DNA of 64,000 nucleotides from Enterobacter cancerogenus (GCA_000773965.1 JRUP01000006.1:1-64000); one strand, 5' to 3'; positions 17,820 to 27,095 are shown, numbered from the stretch's first letter. Notes: generated from the letters alone by a model not told the origin. Program-made: numbers and translations.

Positions 17820-19007
17820 TTAGGAGAGTAAATCGATGGCTAAACGGGCTAATGCCTGAGTGCCTGCATGAATGCTGCGTTCGTCGGGTTGATAATCCGA
17901 ATTATGCAGATGATCGTCGCGTCCCGGCGCACCGGATCCAATATGAATCTGGCAACCTGGCGCCCGCTCGGTAAACAGGGAGAAGTCCTCCGCGCCGAAA
18001 CTGGCACTTGGTTTCGCCACAATCGGCTTACCAAACTGGTGCGACAAAATGGGTTCGAGCACATCGATCAGCGCATCATCATTCATTAACGGGGGCACGC
18101 CGCGCTGATAGTTGACATCAATGCGTGTATTCAGCGAAAGCGCCACGCCGGCACAGATACGCTTAAAAGCGTGCTCAATGTGCGCGCGTGACTCAGGTGA
18201 TTTCGCCCGCACAGTGCCCTGAATCAGGCAGCTATCGGAAATGATGTTGTGCGTCGAGCCACCGTGAATATGGCCAATGGTTAACACCGCAGAATGCGCC
18301 GGATCGAGCTCACGTGAAATGATAGTTTGCAGTTGGCTGATAAGGTTCGCCGCCGCAATAATCGGGTCGGTTCCCATATGTGGGCGCGCAGCATGAGTGG
18401 ATTTGCCGTGGACGACGACATCAAATTCGTCGCTGGAAGCCGTACTGGCACCGCGCGTCAGCGCAATTTCACCTGCTGCCAGCTCGGGCTTATTATGCAG
18501 AGTGATCGCCAGATCCACGCCCTCTGCCACGCCATCAGCAATCATCGCCTCGGCGCCACTCTCTGGCGTCTCTTCTGCTGGCTGGAAAATCAGCCGGGCC
18601 GTGCCTTTTAACTGGCTGCGATATTGCGCAACAATCGCCGCCACACCCAGCAGCGTCGCCGTGTGGATATCGTGGCCGCAGGCATGCATTTTACCGGGAT
18701 AGGTGCTGCTAAACGGTAAACCGGTCTGTTCCTGAATCGGCAGCGCGTCCATATCGGCGCGGATGAGGATGGTTTTGCCGGGCTGTTCGCCCACAATATC
18801 CACCACCACGCCGGTTTTTCCGACGCCTGTTTGTGGCGAAAGCCCTAGGCGCAGCAGTTCATGCTCGACGATATGCGCGGTACGAATTGTGTCGAACCCC
18901 AGTTCGGGATGCGCGTGAATATCACGGCGGATGGCAATCAGGTGCGCTTCCATGCTTTCGCTTTTGGCGCTGATGTCCCTGGCTAAAACATCTTTAAGGT
19001 CGGTCAT
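17820..19007 (-). CDS. M20-family amidohydrolase (hippurate hydrolase/aminoacylase type)
   Basis: This is a 395-residue metal-dependent amidohydrolase. Metal-binding and catalytic landmarks are KMHACGHDIHT, FQPAEETPESGAEAM and the C-terminal SFGAEDFSLF. Relatives cleave N-acyl amino acids. The frame is open to an ATG at 19088, but those 27 residues are not family-like and lack a ribosome site. The ATG at 19007 (MTDLKDVLARD) is my choice, though its own ribosome site is also weak. It heads the operon with the amino-acid ABC importer, so the pathway is probably import or salvage of an N-acylated amino acid. That is inference. Confidence 0.85.
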   Translation of the reverse strand: MTDLKDVLARDISAKSESMEAHLIAIRRDIHAHPELGFDTIRTAHIVEHELLRLGLSPQTGVGKTGVVVDIVGEQPGKTILIRADMDALPIQEQTGLPFSSTYPGKMHACGHDIHTATLLGVAAIVAQYRSQLKGTARLIFQPAEETPESGAEAMIADGVAEGVDLAITLHNKPELAAGEIALTRGASTASSDEFDVVVHGKSTHAARPHMGTDPIIAAANLISQLQTIISRELDPAHSAVLTIGHIHGGSTHNIISDSCLIQGTVRAKSPESRAHIEHAFKRICAGVALSLNTRIDVNYQRGVPPLMNDDALIDVLEPILSHQFGKPIVAKPSASFGAEDFSLFTERAPGCQIHIGSGAPGRDDHLHNSDYQPDERSIHAGTQALARLAIDLLS

Positions 19008-19277
19008 AATTGCATTGATCTTTTCAGGCTGATGCCTGGCCTTTATGGCATTTTTATGATGATTGACCTTGTATTTATTCACAGCCATAGCAGGATTGCA
19101 ACGCGCATTGTTAATGGTTACTTGCTGAAATATCGTGATATTTTGCTAATCCACTGCGTTTGCAGGATAAAAGCCCGGGTTTGCATCTTCAGTCAGTTAT
19201 AACATTCATAATCTCACCAGGATCATCAGTTTTACTGATTTTGTGATTGAACAAAATCAGTCCCCTTTTTTTATAAT

Positions 19278-20171
19278 TTATGGCTGTTTGACTTGTTCCA
19301 GCAACCACGCACACACAGCCGCGACAGCGGGATGTTCGCGCGGACGTCGTGGTGACACCAAATACCAGCCCGCGTCAACGTTCATTTGCTGAGGAAACGC
19401 GGGCACCAGACGACCGCGAGCAAGATCGTTTTCGACAAAATGCGGACTGGTGAGGGCAATGCCCTGCCCGTTGATCGCCGCCTCTAAGGCCAGCGCAGTC
19501 TGGTTAAAACGCAAATGATGCTGATGATGTAGCGTACTTTTTGGGAAGACAAAAGCGAGAAAGGCAGGCCAAAGATGGTGCCCGTCATGCAGCAAAGCAT
19601 AGCGCTCAAAACTATCCCGATCCTGCGGATCGCCCAACCCAGCCAATAAATCCGGACTCACCACTGCTAATACGCTTTGACTGAACAGCAGCGTGGCATC
19701 CAGCCCTGCGCCAAACGGCGGGCGTCCATAGCGCACCGCCAGATCAACCCCTTCGTGATGAAACTGCACTAATCTTTCTGAGGCCAGTACACGAAGGTCA
19801 ATATCCGGCCACGCGGTGGTAAAGGCCGGTAAGCGAGGCAGCATCCAGCGGCTGGCAAAAGTCGGCGTGACACTCAAGGTCAGATGATCCGGTTCGGGTC
19901 GCAAAGCACGTGTGGCCTCATCGATCAATTCAAACGCCTGACGGACACTTACCGCATAACCTGCACCCGCTGCGGTTAACGCCAAAGTCCGCGGCAGCCG
20001 TTCGAACAGTTTCAGCCCCAGGCTGCTCTCCAGCCCACGAATTTGCTGTGCCACCGCGCCCTGAGTGACGCCAAGCTCTTCAGCAGCGAGGCGAAAATTG
20101 AGATGACGCGTCACCGCTTCGAATACTTTCAACGCATTAAGCGGCGGTAGCGTGGGAAACCCCTGACCCAT
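19278..20171 (-). CDS. LysR-family transcriptional regulator (GcvA-like)
   Basis: This 297-residue regulator has an N-terminal winged HTH (LNALKVFEAVTRHLNFRLAAEELGVTQGAVAQQIRGLE split across residues 11-45) and a LysR substrate domain resembling the GcvA subgroup (LTLSVTPTFASRWMLPRLPAF). It is divergent from the SDR gene at 20279 across 107 bp. By the usual LysR layout it probably controls that gene; the inducer is unknown. Confidence 0.88.
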   Translation of the reverse strand: MGQGFPTLPPLNALKVFEAVTRHLNFRLAAEELGVTQGAVAQQIRGLESSLGLKLFERLPRTLALTAAGAGYAVSVRQAFELIDEATRALRPEPDHLTLSVTPTFASRWMLPRLPAFTTAWPDIDLRVLASERLVQFHHEGVDLAVRYGRPPFGAGLDATLLFSQSVLAVVSPDLLAGLGDPQDRDSFERYALLHDGHHLWPAFLAFVFPKSTLHHQHHLRFNQTALALEAAINGQGIALTSPHFVENDLARGRLVPAFPQQMNVDAGWYLVSPRRPREHPAVAAVCAWLLEQVKQP

Positions 20172-20278
20172 CCTGTAGTTTTCCTATCGTCAATTGCGAA
20201 TCAGACTGACTCTCTGCAACCGAATTTAGCCCCTATACTGCAATAAATCGACTTCTAATCTTAAAAAGGATCCGAATC

Positions 20279-20983
20279 ATGACAGTAGAAAAAGTCGCAG
20301 TGATTGTGGCAGGAGGTAGCGGCATGGGTGCCGCAGCAGCAGAAAAACTGGCAGCGGATGGCTATAAGGTTGCGATCCTTTCCTCTTCTGGCAAAGGGGA
20401 AGCGCTGGCTGAACGTTTAGGCGGATTAGGTATCACCGGATCCAACCAGTCAGTGGATGACTTACAAAAACTGGTTGAAGCCACGATGGCTCGCTGGGGT
20501 CGCATTGATGTGCTGGTCAACAGTGCTGGTCATGGGCCACGCGCGCCGATTCTGGAACTGAGTGATAATGACTGGCAAGTTGGGATGGAAACCTATTTCC
20601 TGAACGTGGTGCGAGCCGCGCGCCTGGTCACCCCGATTATGCAAAAACAGGGCGGTGGCAGCATTATCAACATCTCATCCGCCTGGACGTTTGAACCCAC
20701 CGATATGTTCCCGACCTCAGCGGTGTTCCGCGCCGGACTCGCCTCATTCACCAAAATTTTCGCGGATACTTACGCAGCGGATAACATTCGCATCAACAAT
20801 GTGTTGCCGGGCTGGATTGACAGCTTGCCTAAAAACGATGCTCGTCAAGATAGCGTACCGCTCAAACGATACGGCACCGCAGCAGAAGTCGCCGCCACCA
20901 TCGCGTTCCTCGCCTCACCCGGCGCGGCCTACATCACCGCTCAGAACATTCGTGTTGATGGAGGCGTCACCCACAGCGTGTAA
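20279..20983 (+). CDS. SDR-family protein lacking the canonical Tyr-Lys catalytic pair
   Basis: This 234-residue Rossmann protein has a cofactor loop VAGGSGMGAAAAEKL near the N-terminus, NSAG (about residues 80-83) and the conserved Ser in NISSAW. Where classical SDRs carry YxxxK, the aligned stretch is SAVFRAGLASF, so the Tyr and Lys positions read Ser and Arg. The C-terminal part (NVLPGWIDSLPKNDARQDSVPLKRYG) is intact. It may bind NAD(P) but use another mechanism, or not be a dehydrogenase. The ribosome site AAAAGGA precedes ATG 20279. Probably regulated by the divergent LysR gene. Confidence 0.88.
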   Translation: MTVEKVAVIVAGGSGMGAAAAEKLAADGYKVAILSSSGKGEALAERLGGLGITGSNQSVDDLQKLVEATMARWGRIDVLVNSAGHGPRAPILELSDNDWQVGMETYFLNVVRAARLVTPIMQKQGGGSIINISSAWTFEPTDMFPTSAVFRAGLASFTKIFADTYAADNIRINNVLPGWIDSLPKNDARQDSVPLKRYGTAAEVAATIAFLASPGAAYITAQNIRVDGGVTHSV

Positions 20984-20992
20984 AACCGTTGT

Positions 20993-21029
20993 CTCCAGCC
21001 GCGTGAAGTTCCAATCTTCGCGGCTGGAG
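20993..21029 (+). terminator. strong hairpin after the SDR gene, possible terminator
   Basis: Arms CTCCAGCCGCG and CGCGGCTGGAG pair perfectly over 11 bp around a 15-base loop, 10 bp after the SDR stop. There is no T-run after it, so it may stabilise a 3' end or act with Rho rather than be a classic intrinsic terminator. Confidence 0.45.
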
Positions 21030-21177
21030 GCCCCTCTCCCACTTTCGTCCCTCGCACAAACAAGACTGGTCTCGTCGATCGTTGTGTAAGAAATAGTCAG
21101 AATATTCCTATCCGCTGCCAGACCTTTCTGAACGCAGCCACTCCATATCCGATTAAACATTCTGACCTGAGGTTTCT

Positions 21178-21309
21178 ATGCAAACGATTTTACGTGCACG
21201 CATCCATGCGCTTTTCAATCCTGAACGCCATCAGATCTGGCAATGGATGCTGACAGGCTGTGCCCTGTTTTGGATTGTGGCGGTGATTGCCGTGATGGGC
21301 ATACGTTAA
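21178..21309 (+). CDS. small single-span membrane protein, 43 residues (YmiA-like?)
   Basis: ATG 21178 follows a good ribosome site (TGAGG, 6-7 bases upstream) and runs 43 codons to TAA at 21307. The peptide is MQTILRARIHALFNPERHQI followed by one hydrophobic segment (WMLTGCALFWIVAVIAVMGI) and a terminal Arg, so it has a basic amphipathic head and one inner-membrane span. The GxALFWxV stretch recalls the E. coli YmiA small membrane family; that is a visual resemblance only. It fills the gap between the SDR and AraC genes and ends 2 bp from the convergent AraC stop. Confidence 0.6.
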   Translation: MQTILRARIHALFNPERHQIWQWMLTGCALFWIVAVIAVMGIR

Positions 21310-21310
21310 G

Positions 21311-22243
21311 TTAATGTGCCTGTAGTCGCCCGGTTAATTGCTCAGGCGGCAGCAGTTCAAATGCCCTTTTCATCACCCTCGCTTCTTCTGCCGGGCTGCG
21401 ACCAAACAGGCGTTTAAACTCACGATTAAACTGGGAATCGCTTTCATAACCCACACGCGCTGCGGCACCGGCGGCGGTCAAATTATCGCGAATCATCATT
21501 AAACGAGCCTGATGCAAGCGCAGCGATTTAAGATATTGAATCGGGGACGTTTGCGTCACCGTTTTAAAATGCAGATGGAAACGCGGCACGCTCATCCCCG
21601 CTTCGTTCGCCAGGTGCGGTACATCCAGTGGCTGCTGCCAGTCAGCATGAATACGCTGCAGTGCACGGGCAATGCGGCCAAAATGGCCCTGATAGGTCAG
21701 CGCCGCGCGCACCGCCCCGCCTTGTTCGCCCATCAATATACGAAAGCAGATCTCCTCTACGCGCGCGGGTCCCAGCACTTTAGCCTCCAGTGGATCACTG
21801 AGCGCCTCCAGTAATCGCAACGTGCTTTCTGCCAGCACATCATTAATCGGCGTAGAGATAATCCCTGCTGGTGGTACCGTGACCGCCGTATCAGCTTCGG
21901 CAAGTTGTGCCACTAACCGCGCGATCATCGTAGCATCCAGACGGATTGCTATCCCCAGCAGTGGCTCTTCAGAAGTTGCTTCGGTCTCGGCAGAAAAGGG
22001 CAACGGCACTGACAGCACCAGATAATGCTGTGCGTCATAGCGATACATTTTATCGGCGAGAAAGGCGCGTTTCGATCCCTGGCAAATAATGATGATGCTG
22101 GGCTCATACAGCACCGGCGTGCGCGCCCACTGTTGGTCCGCACGCATAAAGCGCACGCTCTCCAGTAAGGATTCGGTATAGCCTTCCTGACGTGCCAACT
22201 GACGTAACAGGTGGCAGGTTTGCTGTTTTACCGTGTTCGACAT
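21311..22243 (-). CDS. AraC-family regulator with AraC_N domain
   Basis: This 310-residue regulator has an N-terminal sensor of the AraC_N type (PSIIIICQGSKRAFLADKMYRYD, then LVLSVPLPF) and two C-terminal HTH motifs (LANEAGMSVPRFHLHFKTVT and AARVGYESDSQFNREFKRLFG). I start at ATG 22243 (MSNTVKQQTC); the open frame extends to a TTG at 22273 with no family-like residues. It is divergent from the SDR gene at 22404 and probably regulates it; the effector is unknown. Confidence 0.88.
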   Translation of the reverse strand: MSNTVKQQTCHLLRQLARQEGYTESLLESVRFMRADQQWARTPVLYEPSIIIICQGSKRAFLADKMYRYDAQHYLVLSVPLPFSAETEATSEEPLLGIAIRLDATMIARLVAQLAEADTAVTVPPAGIISTPINDVLAESTLRLLEALSDPLEAKVLGPARVEEICFRILMGEQGGAVRAALTYQGHFGRIARALQRIHADWQQPLDVPHLANEAGMSVPRFHLHFKTVTQTSPIQYLKSLRLHQARLMMIRDNLTAAGAAARVGYESDSQFNREFKRLFGRSPAEEARVMKRAFELLPPEQLTGRLQAH

Positions 22244-22403
22244 AGATAGCGTTCCAGAGAGAGGTTCAGGCAAAGCATAGCCATTTCATTCAGTGATGCA
22301 CAATGGCGGCGAGAGAATCAGGCAAACATTCGCCACAATCCGGTCTGTTGCGCCCGGCTGACTTTTTCAACAATAGCCTCGTCAATTACACGAGGAACTC
22401 ACC

Positions 22404-23135
22404 ATGAACTCCAACCAAAAAGTTATTTTGTTGACCGGTGCCAGCAGCGGGATCGGTGAAGGCATTGCCCGTCATCTGGCCGAGCAAGGGCATAAACTGG
22501 TGCTGGGTGCGCGCCGTACCGATCGACTGGCAAACTTGTGCGATGAATTACACCGTGAAGGTGCCAGCGTGGATTTTCTCGCAACAGATGTCACACAGCG
22601 CAGTGACACGCAAAAGCTGGCGGATTTCGCGCTGGAGAAATACGGACGCATCGATGTGATGATCAACAACGCTGGCGTTATGCCACTCTCGCCGATGAGT
22701 TCAATGAAAGTTGAAGAGTGGGATTTAATGCTGGACGTCAACGTTCGCGGCGTGTTGTACGGGATCGCTGCGGTGCTGCCCACCATGCAGGCACAGCGCA
22801 TGGGGCACATAATTAATATCGCATCCGTGGGTGCATTGACGGTTTCCCCCACCGCCGCCGTTTACTGCGCAACCAAATATGCAGTTCGCGCCATTTCCGA
22901 TGGTTTGCGCCAGGAATCGCGTGAGCTGCGCGTCACGGTAATCAACCCCGGCGTGGTGGAATCTGAACTGGCAGACAGCATCAGCGACAGCGTGGCGCGC
23001 GAGGCGATGAAAAGCTATCGACAGATTGCACTCAAGCCCGAGGCTATCGCCAGAGCAGTCAGTTGGGCCATCGATCAGCCTGGCGAAGTCGACGTTAACG
23101 AAATCACCGTGCGCCCTACTGCCAGTGGGCATTGA
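22404..23135 (+). CDS. classical SDR-family oxidoreductase
   Basis: This 243-residue NAD(P)-dependent oxidoreductase has TGASSGIG at residues 12-19, NNAG, the catalytic Ser in IASVGAL and the intact YCATK catalytic motif. It resembles the YdfG-like/clavaldehyde-type SDRs. It is paired head-to-head with an AraC regulator (21311-22243) and ends just before the convergent AraC gene at 23158. The substrate is unknown. Confidence 0.9.
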   Translation: MNSNQKVILLTGASSGIGEGIARHLAEQGHKLVLGARRTDRLANLCDELHREGASVDFLATDVTQRSDTQKLADFALEKYGRIDVMINNAGVMPLSPMSSMKVEEWDLMLDVNVRGVLYGIAAVLPTMQAQRMGHIINIASVGALTVSPTAAVYCATKYAVRAISDGLRQESRELRVTVINPGVVESELADSISDSVAREAMKSYRQIALKPEAIARAVSWAIDQPGEVDVNEITVRPTASGH

Positions 23136-23149
23136 GGGAAAAAAAACCC

Positions 23150-23169
23150 TGGCGATTTCAGGCTGAAAT
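23150..23169 (-). other. isolated parS-like half-site (ParB boxes) far from parAB
   Basis: Read on the minus strand, this 20-bp element matches the palindrome-plus-B-box unit at 58423-58442 of the parS locus in 19 of 20 positions; only the central base of the palindrome differs. It contains ATTTCA, its inverted partner TGAAAT, and TCGCCA. It lies between two convergent genes and runs into the last codons of the AraC gene. That it binds ParB is inference from the match. Confidence 0.6.
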
Positions 23170-23913
23170 TCGCAGAAATCGCTGTGGTGTTTCACCCATC
23201 AAACGGCGGAACATCGAGATAAAGGCGCTGGGGCTTTGGTAGCCAAGTTGGTTGGCGGTGCGCAAAACCGTCTGCCCTTGCGCCAATTGCACCAGTGCCT
23301 CTGAGAGACGTAACTGCTGGCGCCATTGAGTAAAGGTGATACCGGTTTGCTCGCGGAACAGGCGGGCCAGCGTGCGCGAACTGGCACCGACGCGCTGTCC
23401 CCACTCTTCAAGCGTATCGCCGCTGGCCGGGGTCGCCAGTAGCTGCTGGCAAATGTTGAGTAAACGGCGGTCGCTGGGCAACGGCAGATTGCACACCGGG
23501 CCGTCCGAGGCACGGCGGATCTCATCCAGTAACAGCGGTGAGATCAGATCTACACGCGCGAGGTCGGGCTGCGGTTGCAACTCGATCTCCACCAGCGTCT
23601 GCATCAACACCTGTAATAGCGGCGAGATCAACATGCTACGCGCCTGCGGCCAAAACGCCCGCGCCAGTTTGGGATCGAGATACAAACTCGCACTGCGGAT
23701 ATCGCTTAGCGCGGTCAACGCGTGCGGTACACTGCCCGGCAGCCAAAGCGCACGACCGGGTGTCAATGTCCAGGAAGCGGTTTGCGTCTGCACGCGCATC
23801 ACACCCTGCAAACAGAGCACCAGTTGCGCCACTTCATGCGCGTGCCAGCGCTCTTCACGACCAGCCTGATAATGCATTTCGCGCGTGGCGAGTAATGGCA
23901 GTGCTGGCGTCAT
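23158..23913 (-). CDS. AraC-family regulator with cupin N-terminus (NimR-like)
   Basis: This 251-residue regulator has an N-terminal cupin (REMHYQAGREERWHAHEVAQ, then LTPGRALWLPGSVPHAL) and a C-terminal double HTH (WGQRVGASSRTLARLFREQTG and ANQLGYQSPSAFISMFRRLMG). ATG 23913 gives the usual short lead; the frame is open to a TTG at 23952. The last codons overlap the parS-like site. No divergent efflux gene is present: the next gene to the right is the TonB receptor in the opposite direction, 187 bp away, so its target may be that locus or itself. Confidence 0.85.
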   Translation of the reverse strand: MTPALPLLATREMHYQAGREERWHAHEVAQLVLCLQGVMRVQTQTASWTLTPGRALWLPGSVPHALTALSDIRSASLYLDPKLARAFWPQARSMLISPLLQVLMQTLVEIELQPQPDLARVDLISPLLLDEIRRASDGPVCNLPLPSDRRLLNICQQLLATPASGDTLEEWGQRVGASSRTLARLFREQTGITFTQWRQQLRLSEALVQLAQGQTVLRTANQLGYQSPSAFISMFRRLMGETPQRFLRISA

Positions 23914-24040
23914 TTCCGCCGCAAGTGGTTTCTGCAACACCCTTTCACCCAATCCCGTTAAATTGCCGATTGATGTCTGCTCTGCGTTATTTGCGATTCA
24001 GAAGATGCAAACCCGCCAGCAGGACGCTATCAAATAAGAT

Positions 24041-24059
24041 AGTAATGATTATCATTTGT
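24041..24059 (+). promoter_or_regulatory. Fur box upstream of the siderophore receptor
   Basis: The core AATGATTATCATT is a perfect palindrome around one central base and matches the enterobacterial Fur core at 12 of 13 positions. It lies about 40 bp before the receptor start, where Fe-Fur would block transcription. This indicates iron repression of the 24100-30663 operon. Confidence 0.8.
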
Positions 24060-24099
24060 ATCACTATTTGGGGCCATTGGAACATATCGGGGAAAATAA

Positions 24100-26229
24100 A
24101 TGCCGGGTCATCGCACCTTTAAGCGCAAGCCACTGAGCGTATTGCTGTTGATGCTGATCAGCAGCACATCAGGCTGGGCTGCTGATAATAATAACAATTC
24201 GAACGCCACACTCACCGTGACAGCCAACAGTGTCGATAGCGATAGCGCAGATGCCGACAGCTGGAATCAGGTGGCGAAGAAAGCAGATTCTGTCACAAAA
24301 AGCACGCGGCCGATTATCGAAACGCCACAAAGCATCTCGGTGATCACCCAGGCGCAAATGGCTTCGCAGGCGGCATTGAATGTGCCACAAGCACTGCGGT
24401 ACAACGCGGGAATTGGTGCCGAAGGCGGCGGTGCAGATTATCGTTTTGACGACATCTATATCCGTGGTTTTGCCGCCGATGAATACCTGGATGGCCTGCG
24501 CCTGCCAACGGTGACTTACTGGTCGCGTCCGAATTACGACACTTTCCTGCTGGATCGCGTTGAGGTGGTCAAAGGCCCGAGTTCAGTGACATTCGGCCAG
24601 GCGAGTCCCGGCGGCGTGATTAATCTGATGAGTAAGCGCCCGACCGCGGAGCCCATTCACCAGATTTTTGTCAGCACCGGCAGTCATAATCTGTTCGAAA
24701 CCGGACTCGATCTCTCTGGCGCACTGGATAACGATGAACACTGGCTGGGCCGCATCACCGGGACCTGGTCGCGTAATGACACGCAAGTCGATTACACCAA
24801 ATACAAGCATTACGATATCGCACCCGCGTTGACCTGGCAGCCAAATGACGACACGCGCCTGACGTTACTTGGCCAATTCCGCAAAGATCCTTACACCGGT
24901 TTTTACAACCAATTGCCACTGGAAGGCAGCCTTGTAAAACTTGCGCAGGGCAATTTCTCTGACAAATTCTACGGCGGTCAGCCAGGTTTCGACTATTACC
25001 GTCGTGAGCAGGCCAGCATCGGCTATGACTTTATGCACAAGTTTGATGACGTCTGGAGCGTGCATCAAAACCTGCGCTATCTGCATACCAGCAGCGATTA
25101 TCAGATGGTCTACCCCACCGCGACCATCACCGATGGGTCAGCCACGGTGAGTCGCGACAGTATGCGGGTGATCGAGTCATTTAACGCCTTTGATGTGGAC
25201 ACCAACCTGCAAGGCAATCTCGATACCGGCGCCATCAATCACGCGCTGACGTTGGGTGTCGATTTTGTGCATGACGATTTGCGGCAGAACAGCGGTTATG
25301 GCAGCGCTTCGGATATCAGCTATCTCAATCCGGATTACAGCACGCCAGTAGAATCGCCATCGATCGATTATCACAGCCGCTCTTTCATGACCCAGCAAGG
25401 TATCTATCTGCAGGACAGCATGAAGTGGAACAACTGGGTGCTGAACCTGGGTGGCCGCTATGACAAAGCGCAAACGCGCAGCCAGAATTGGGTTAGCGGC
25501 ACGCGCACTGAGCTGAATGATTACGCCACCACCGGCCGCGCAGGTTTGCTGTATCACTTTGATAACGGTATTGCGCCTTATATCAGCTACGGCACCTCAT
25601 TCCAGCCACAGGCAGGCACCTCGTTTGGCGGCGATCCGTTTAAACCGACCAAAGGCAAACAGTCGGAAGTCGGGATTAAGTATCAGCCAAACGGCTTTAA
25701 TGCGCTGTTCAGTGCGGCCCTGTATGACCTGCGCCAAACCAACGTGTTGACCGCCGATCCGGATCACGCCAACTACTCAGTACAGACCGGCGAAATCCGT
25801 TCACAGGGATTAGAACTGGAAGCGAAAGCCAATATCACATCTCGCTGGCTGGTAAATGCCTCTTATGCACTGACCAACCCGAAAGTGTTGTCAGCCAATG
25901 ATGATACGCAAGGTAAGCAACCAGTATCGATTGCCCGCCAGACTGCTGCGCTCTGGACCGAATATGCGCTACCGGGTGTATTGGATGGCCTGACGATTGG
26001 CGGCGGCGGTCGATACGTGGGCACCAGCTATGCCACCAGCGATAACAGCCTGAAAGTGCCGGCTGCGATGATCTACGACGCGATGATGCGCTATCGCTGG
26101 CAGGATTGGCAGCTTGGTCTGAATCTGCAAAACCTGACCGATAAGCATTACCTCAGCAACTGTAACGATCTTGGTTGTCACTTTGGCTTACGCCGTCAAT
26201 TGATCGCCACGGTGAGTTATCAGTGGTAA
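24100..26229 (+). CDS. TonB-dependent ferric-siderophore receptor (FhuA/FcuA-like)
   Basis: This 709-residue outer-membrane receptor has a signal peptide ending near GWAAD, a TonB box ATLTVTA just after it, a plug domain (IETPQSISVITQAQMASQAA, then VEVVKGPSSVTFGQASPGG) and a 22-strand barrel ending in an aromatic residue (VSYQW). Relatives take up ferrichrome and other hydroxamates with TonB energy. The ribosome site GGGGA precedes ATG 24100, and a Fur box lies upstream. The fhuD-like gene starts within its last codons, so they are translationally coupled. Confidence 0.93.
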   Translation: MPGHRTFKRKPLSVLLLMLISSTSGWAADNNNNSNATLTVTANSVDSDSADADSWNQVAKKADSVTKSTRPIIETPQSISVITQAQMASQAALNVPQALRYNAGIGAEGGGADYRFDDIYIRGFAADEYLDGLRLPTVTYWSRPNYDTFLLDRVEVVKGPSSVTFGQASPGGVINLMSKRPTAEPIHQIFVSTGSHNLFETGLDLSGALDNDEHWLGRITGTWSRNDTQVDYTKYKHYDIAPALTWQPNDDTRLTLLGQFRKDPYTGFYNQLPLEGSLVKLAQGNFSDKFYGGQPGFDYYRREQASIGYDFMHKFDDVWSVHQNLRYLHTSSDYQMVYPTATITDGSATVSRDSMRVIESFNAFDVDTNLQGNLDTGAINHALTLGVDFVHDDLRQNSGYGSASDISYLNPDYSTPVESPSIDYHSRSFMTQQGIYLQDSMKWNNWVLNLGGRYDKAQTRSQNWVSGTRTELNDYATTGRAGLLYHFDNGIAPYISYGTSFQPQAGTSFGGDPFKPTKGKQSEVGIKYQPNGFNALFSAALYDLRQTNVLTADPDHANYSVQTGEIRSQGLELEAKANITSRWLVNASYALTNPKVLSANDDTQGKQPVSIARQTAALWTEYALPGVLDGLTIGGGGRYVGTSYATSDNSLKVPAAMIYDAMMRYRWQDWQLGLNLQNLTDKHYLSNCNDLGCHFGLRRQLIATVSYQW

Positions 26230-27095
26230 TCCGACGTCGAACACTGATTAAGTGCGCGCTGGCAGGCGCGGCCCTTTTTTCGTTTCCGCTGCAGGCAAAA
26301 ACGACGCCGCGCTGGGTGATCCTCGATTGGGGGATTACCGAAATGGCTCTGCTGTTGGGCATCACACCGGTTGGCGTTGCCGCCCCCGACTGGTATCGCC
26401 GCCTGTTTAGCCAGCCTCCGCTCCCCGAGCAGGTCGCCGACGTGGGTTTACTGTTCCAACCCAATTACGAAACCCTGTTTGAACTGCGGCCTGACGCGTT
26501 ACTGGTCACGCCGGCACACCGTATGGCTGAAGCACAACTTTCCCGGATTGCTCCGTTATCTTACTTTTCGACAAGTAGCCCCCATCCGTGGCAACAGGCG
26601 CAGCAGAATCTGCATGCGCTGGCACAGCTGGCCGGTCTCCGCACACGCGCTGACCAAGTCATGGCAGGCTTACTGCAACGCCTCGAGAGTGCGCGACAGC
26701 AAGCCGTTCGCTTCAAAGACCAACCCACCTATTTATTGCATCCACTGGATACCCTGCATGTGCTGGCTTTGGGCGCGGGAAGTCTGTTTTCTGACGTGCT
26801 GGGATTGCTTGACCTGCCCCACCACACGCCGTTTGCGGTGGGCGCTCAGGGCTTTGCCACGCTGGAACTGGAGCAACTCACGCAGTTGCCGCCCGGCTGG
26901 CTGGCGCTGCTGCCTTCCTGGCCGGAAATTGATCTCAACCTCGTATTGCAATCTCCGTTGTGGCATACCCTGACGCGATCGGATGGGCATCGGTTGCTGG
27001 AGTTACCGGATGGACTTTCAACGGAAGGAGGCGTGCTCACCGCCGTGCGTTTCGCCGAAGCGCTGGTCAAGGCGTTAAACGAGGCAAATCCATGA
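26223..27095 (+). CDS. FhuD-like periplasmic ferric-siderophore-binding protein
   Basis: This 290-residue binding protein starts at GTG 26223, overlapping the receptor stop by 7 bp, with GTGAG 7 bases upstream. The N-terminus VVIRRRTLIKCALAGAALF has a twin-arginine-like signal ending near LQAK, as in E. coli FhuD. The rest follows the class-III (helix-backbone) fold: WVILDWGITEMALLLGITPVG, LRPDALLVT and a C-terminal LTAVRFAEALVKAL. It delivers ferric hydroxamate to the FhuB-like permease, whose ATG overlaps its stop. Confidence 0.88.
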   Translation: MVIRRRTLIKCALAGAALFSFPLQAKTTPRWVILDWGITEMALLLGITPVGVAAPDWYRRLFSQPPLPEQVADVGLLFQPNYETLFELRPDALLVTPAHRMAEAQLSRIAPLSYFSTSSPHPWQQAQQNLHALAQLAGLRTRADQVMAGLLQRLESARQQAVRFKDQPTYLLHPLDTLHVLALGAGSLFSDVLGLLDLPHHTPFAVGAQGFATLELEQLTQLPPGWLALLPSWPEIDLNLVLQSPLWHTLTRSDGHRLLELPDGLSTEGGVLTAVRFAEALVKALNEANP

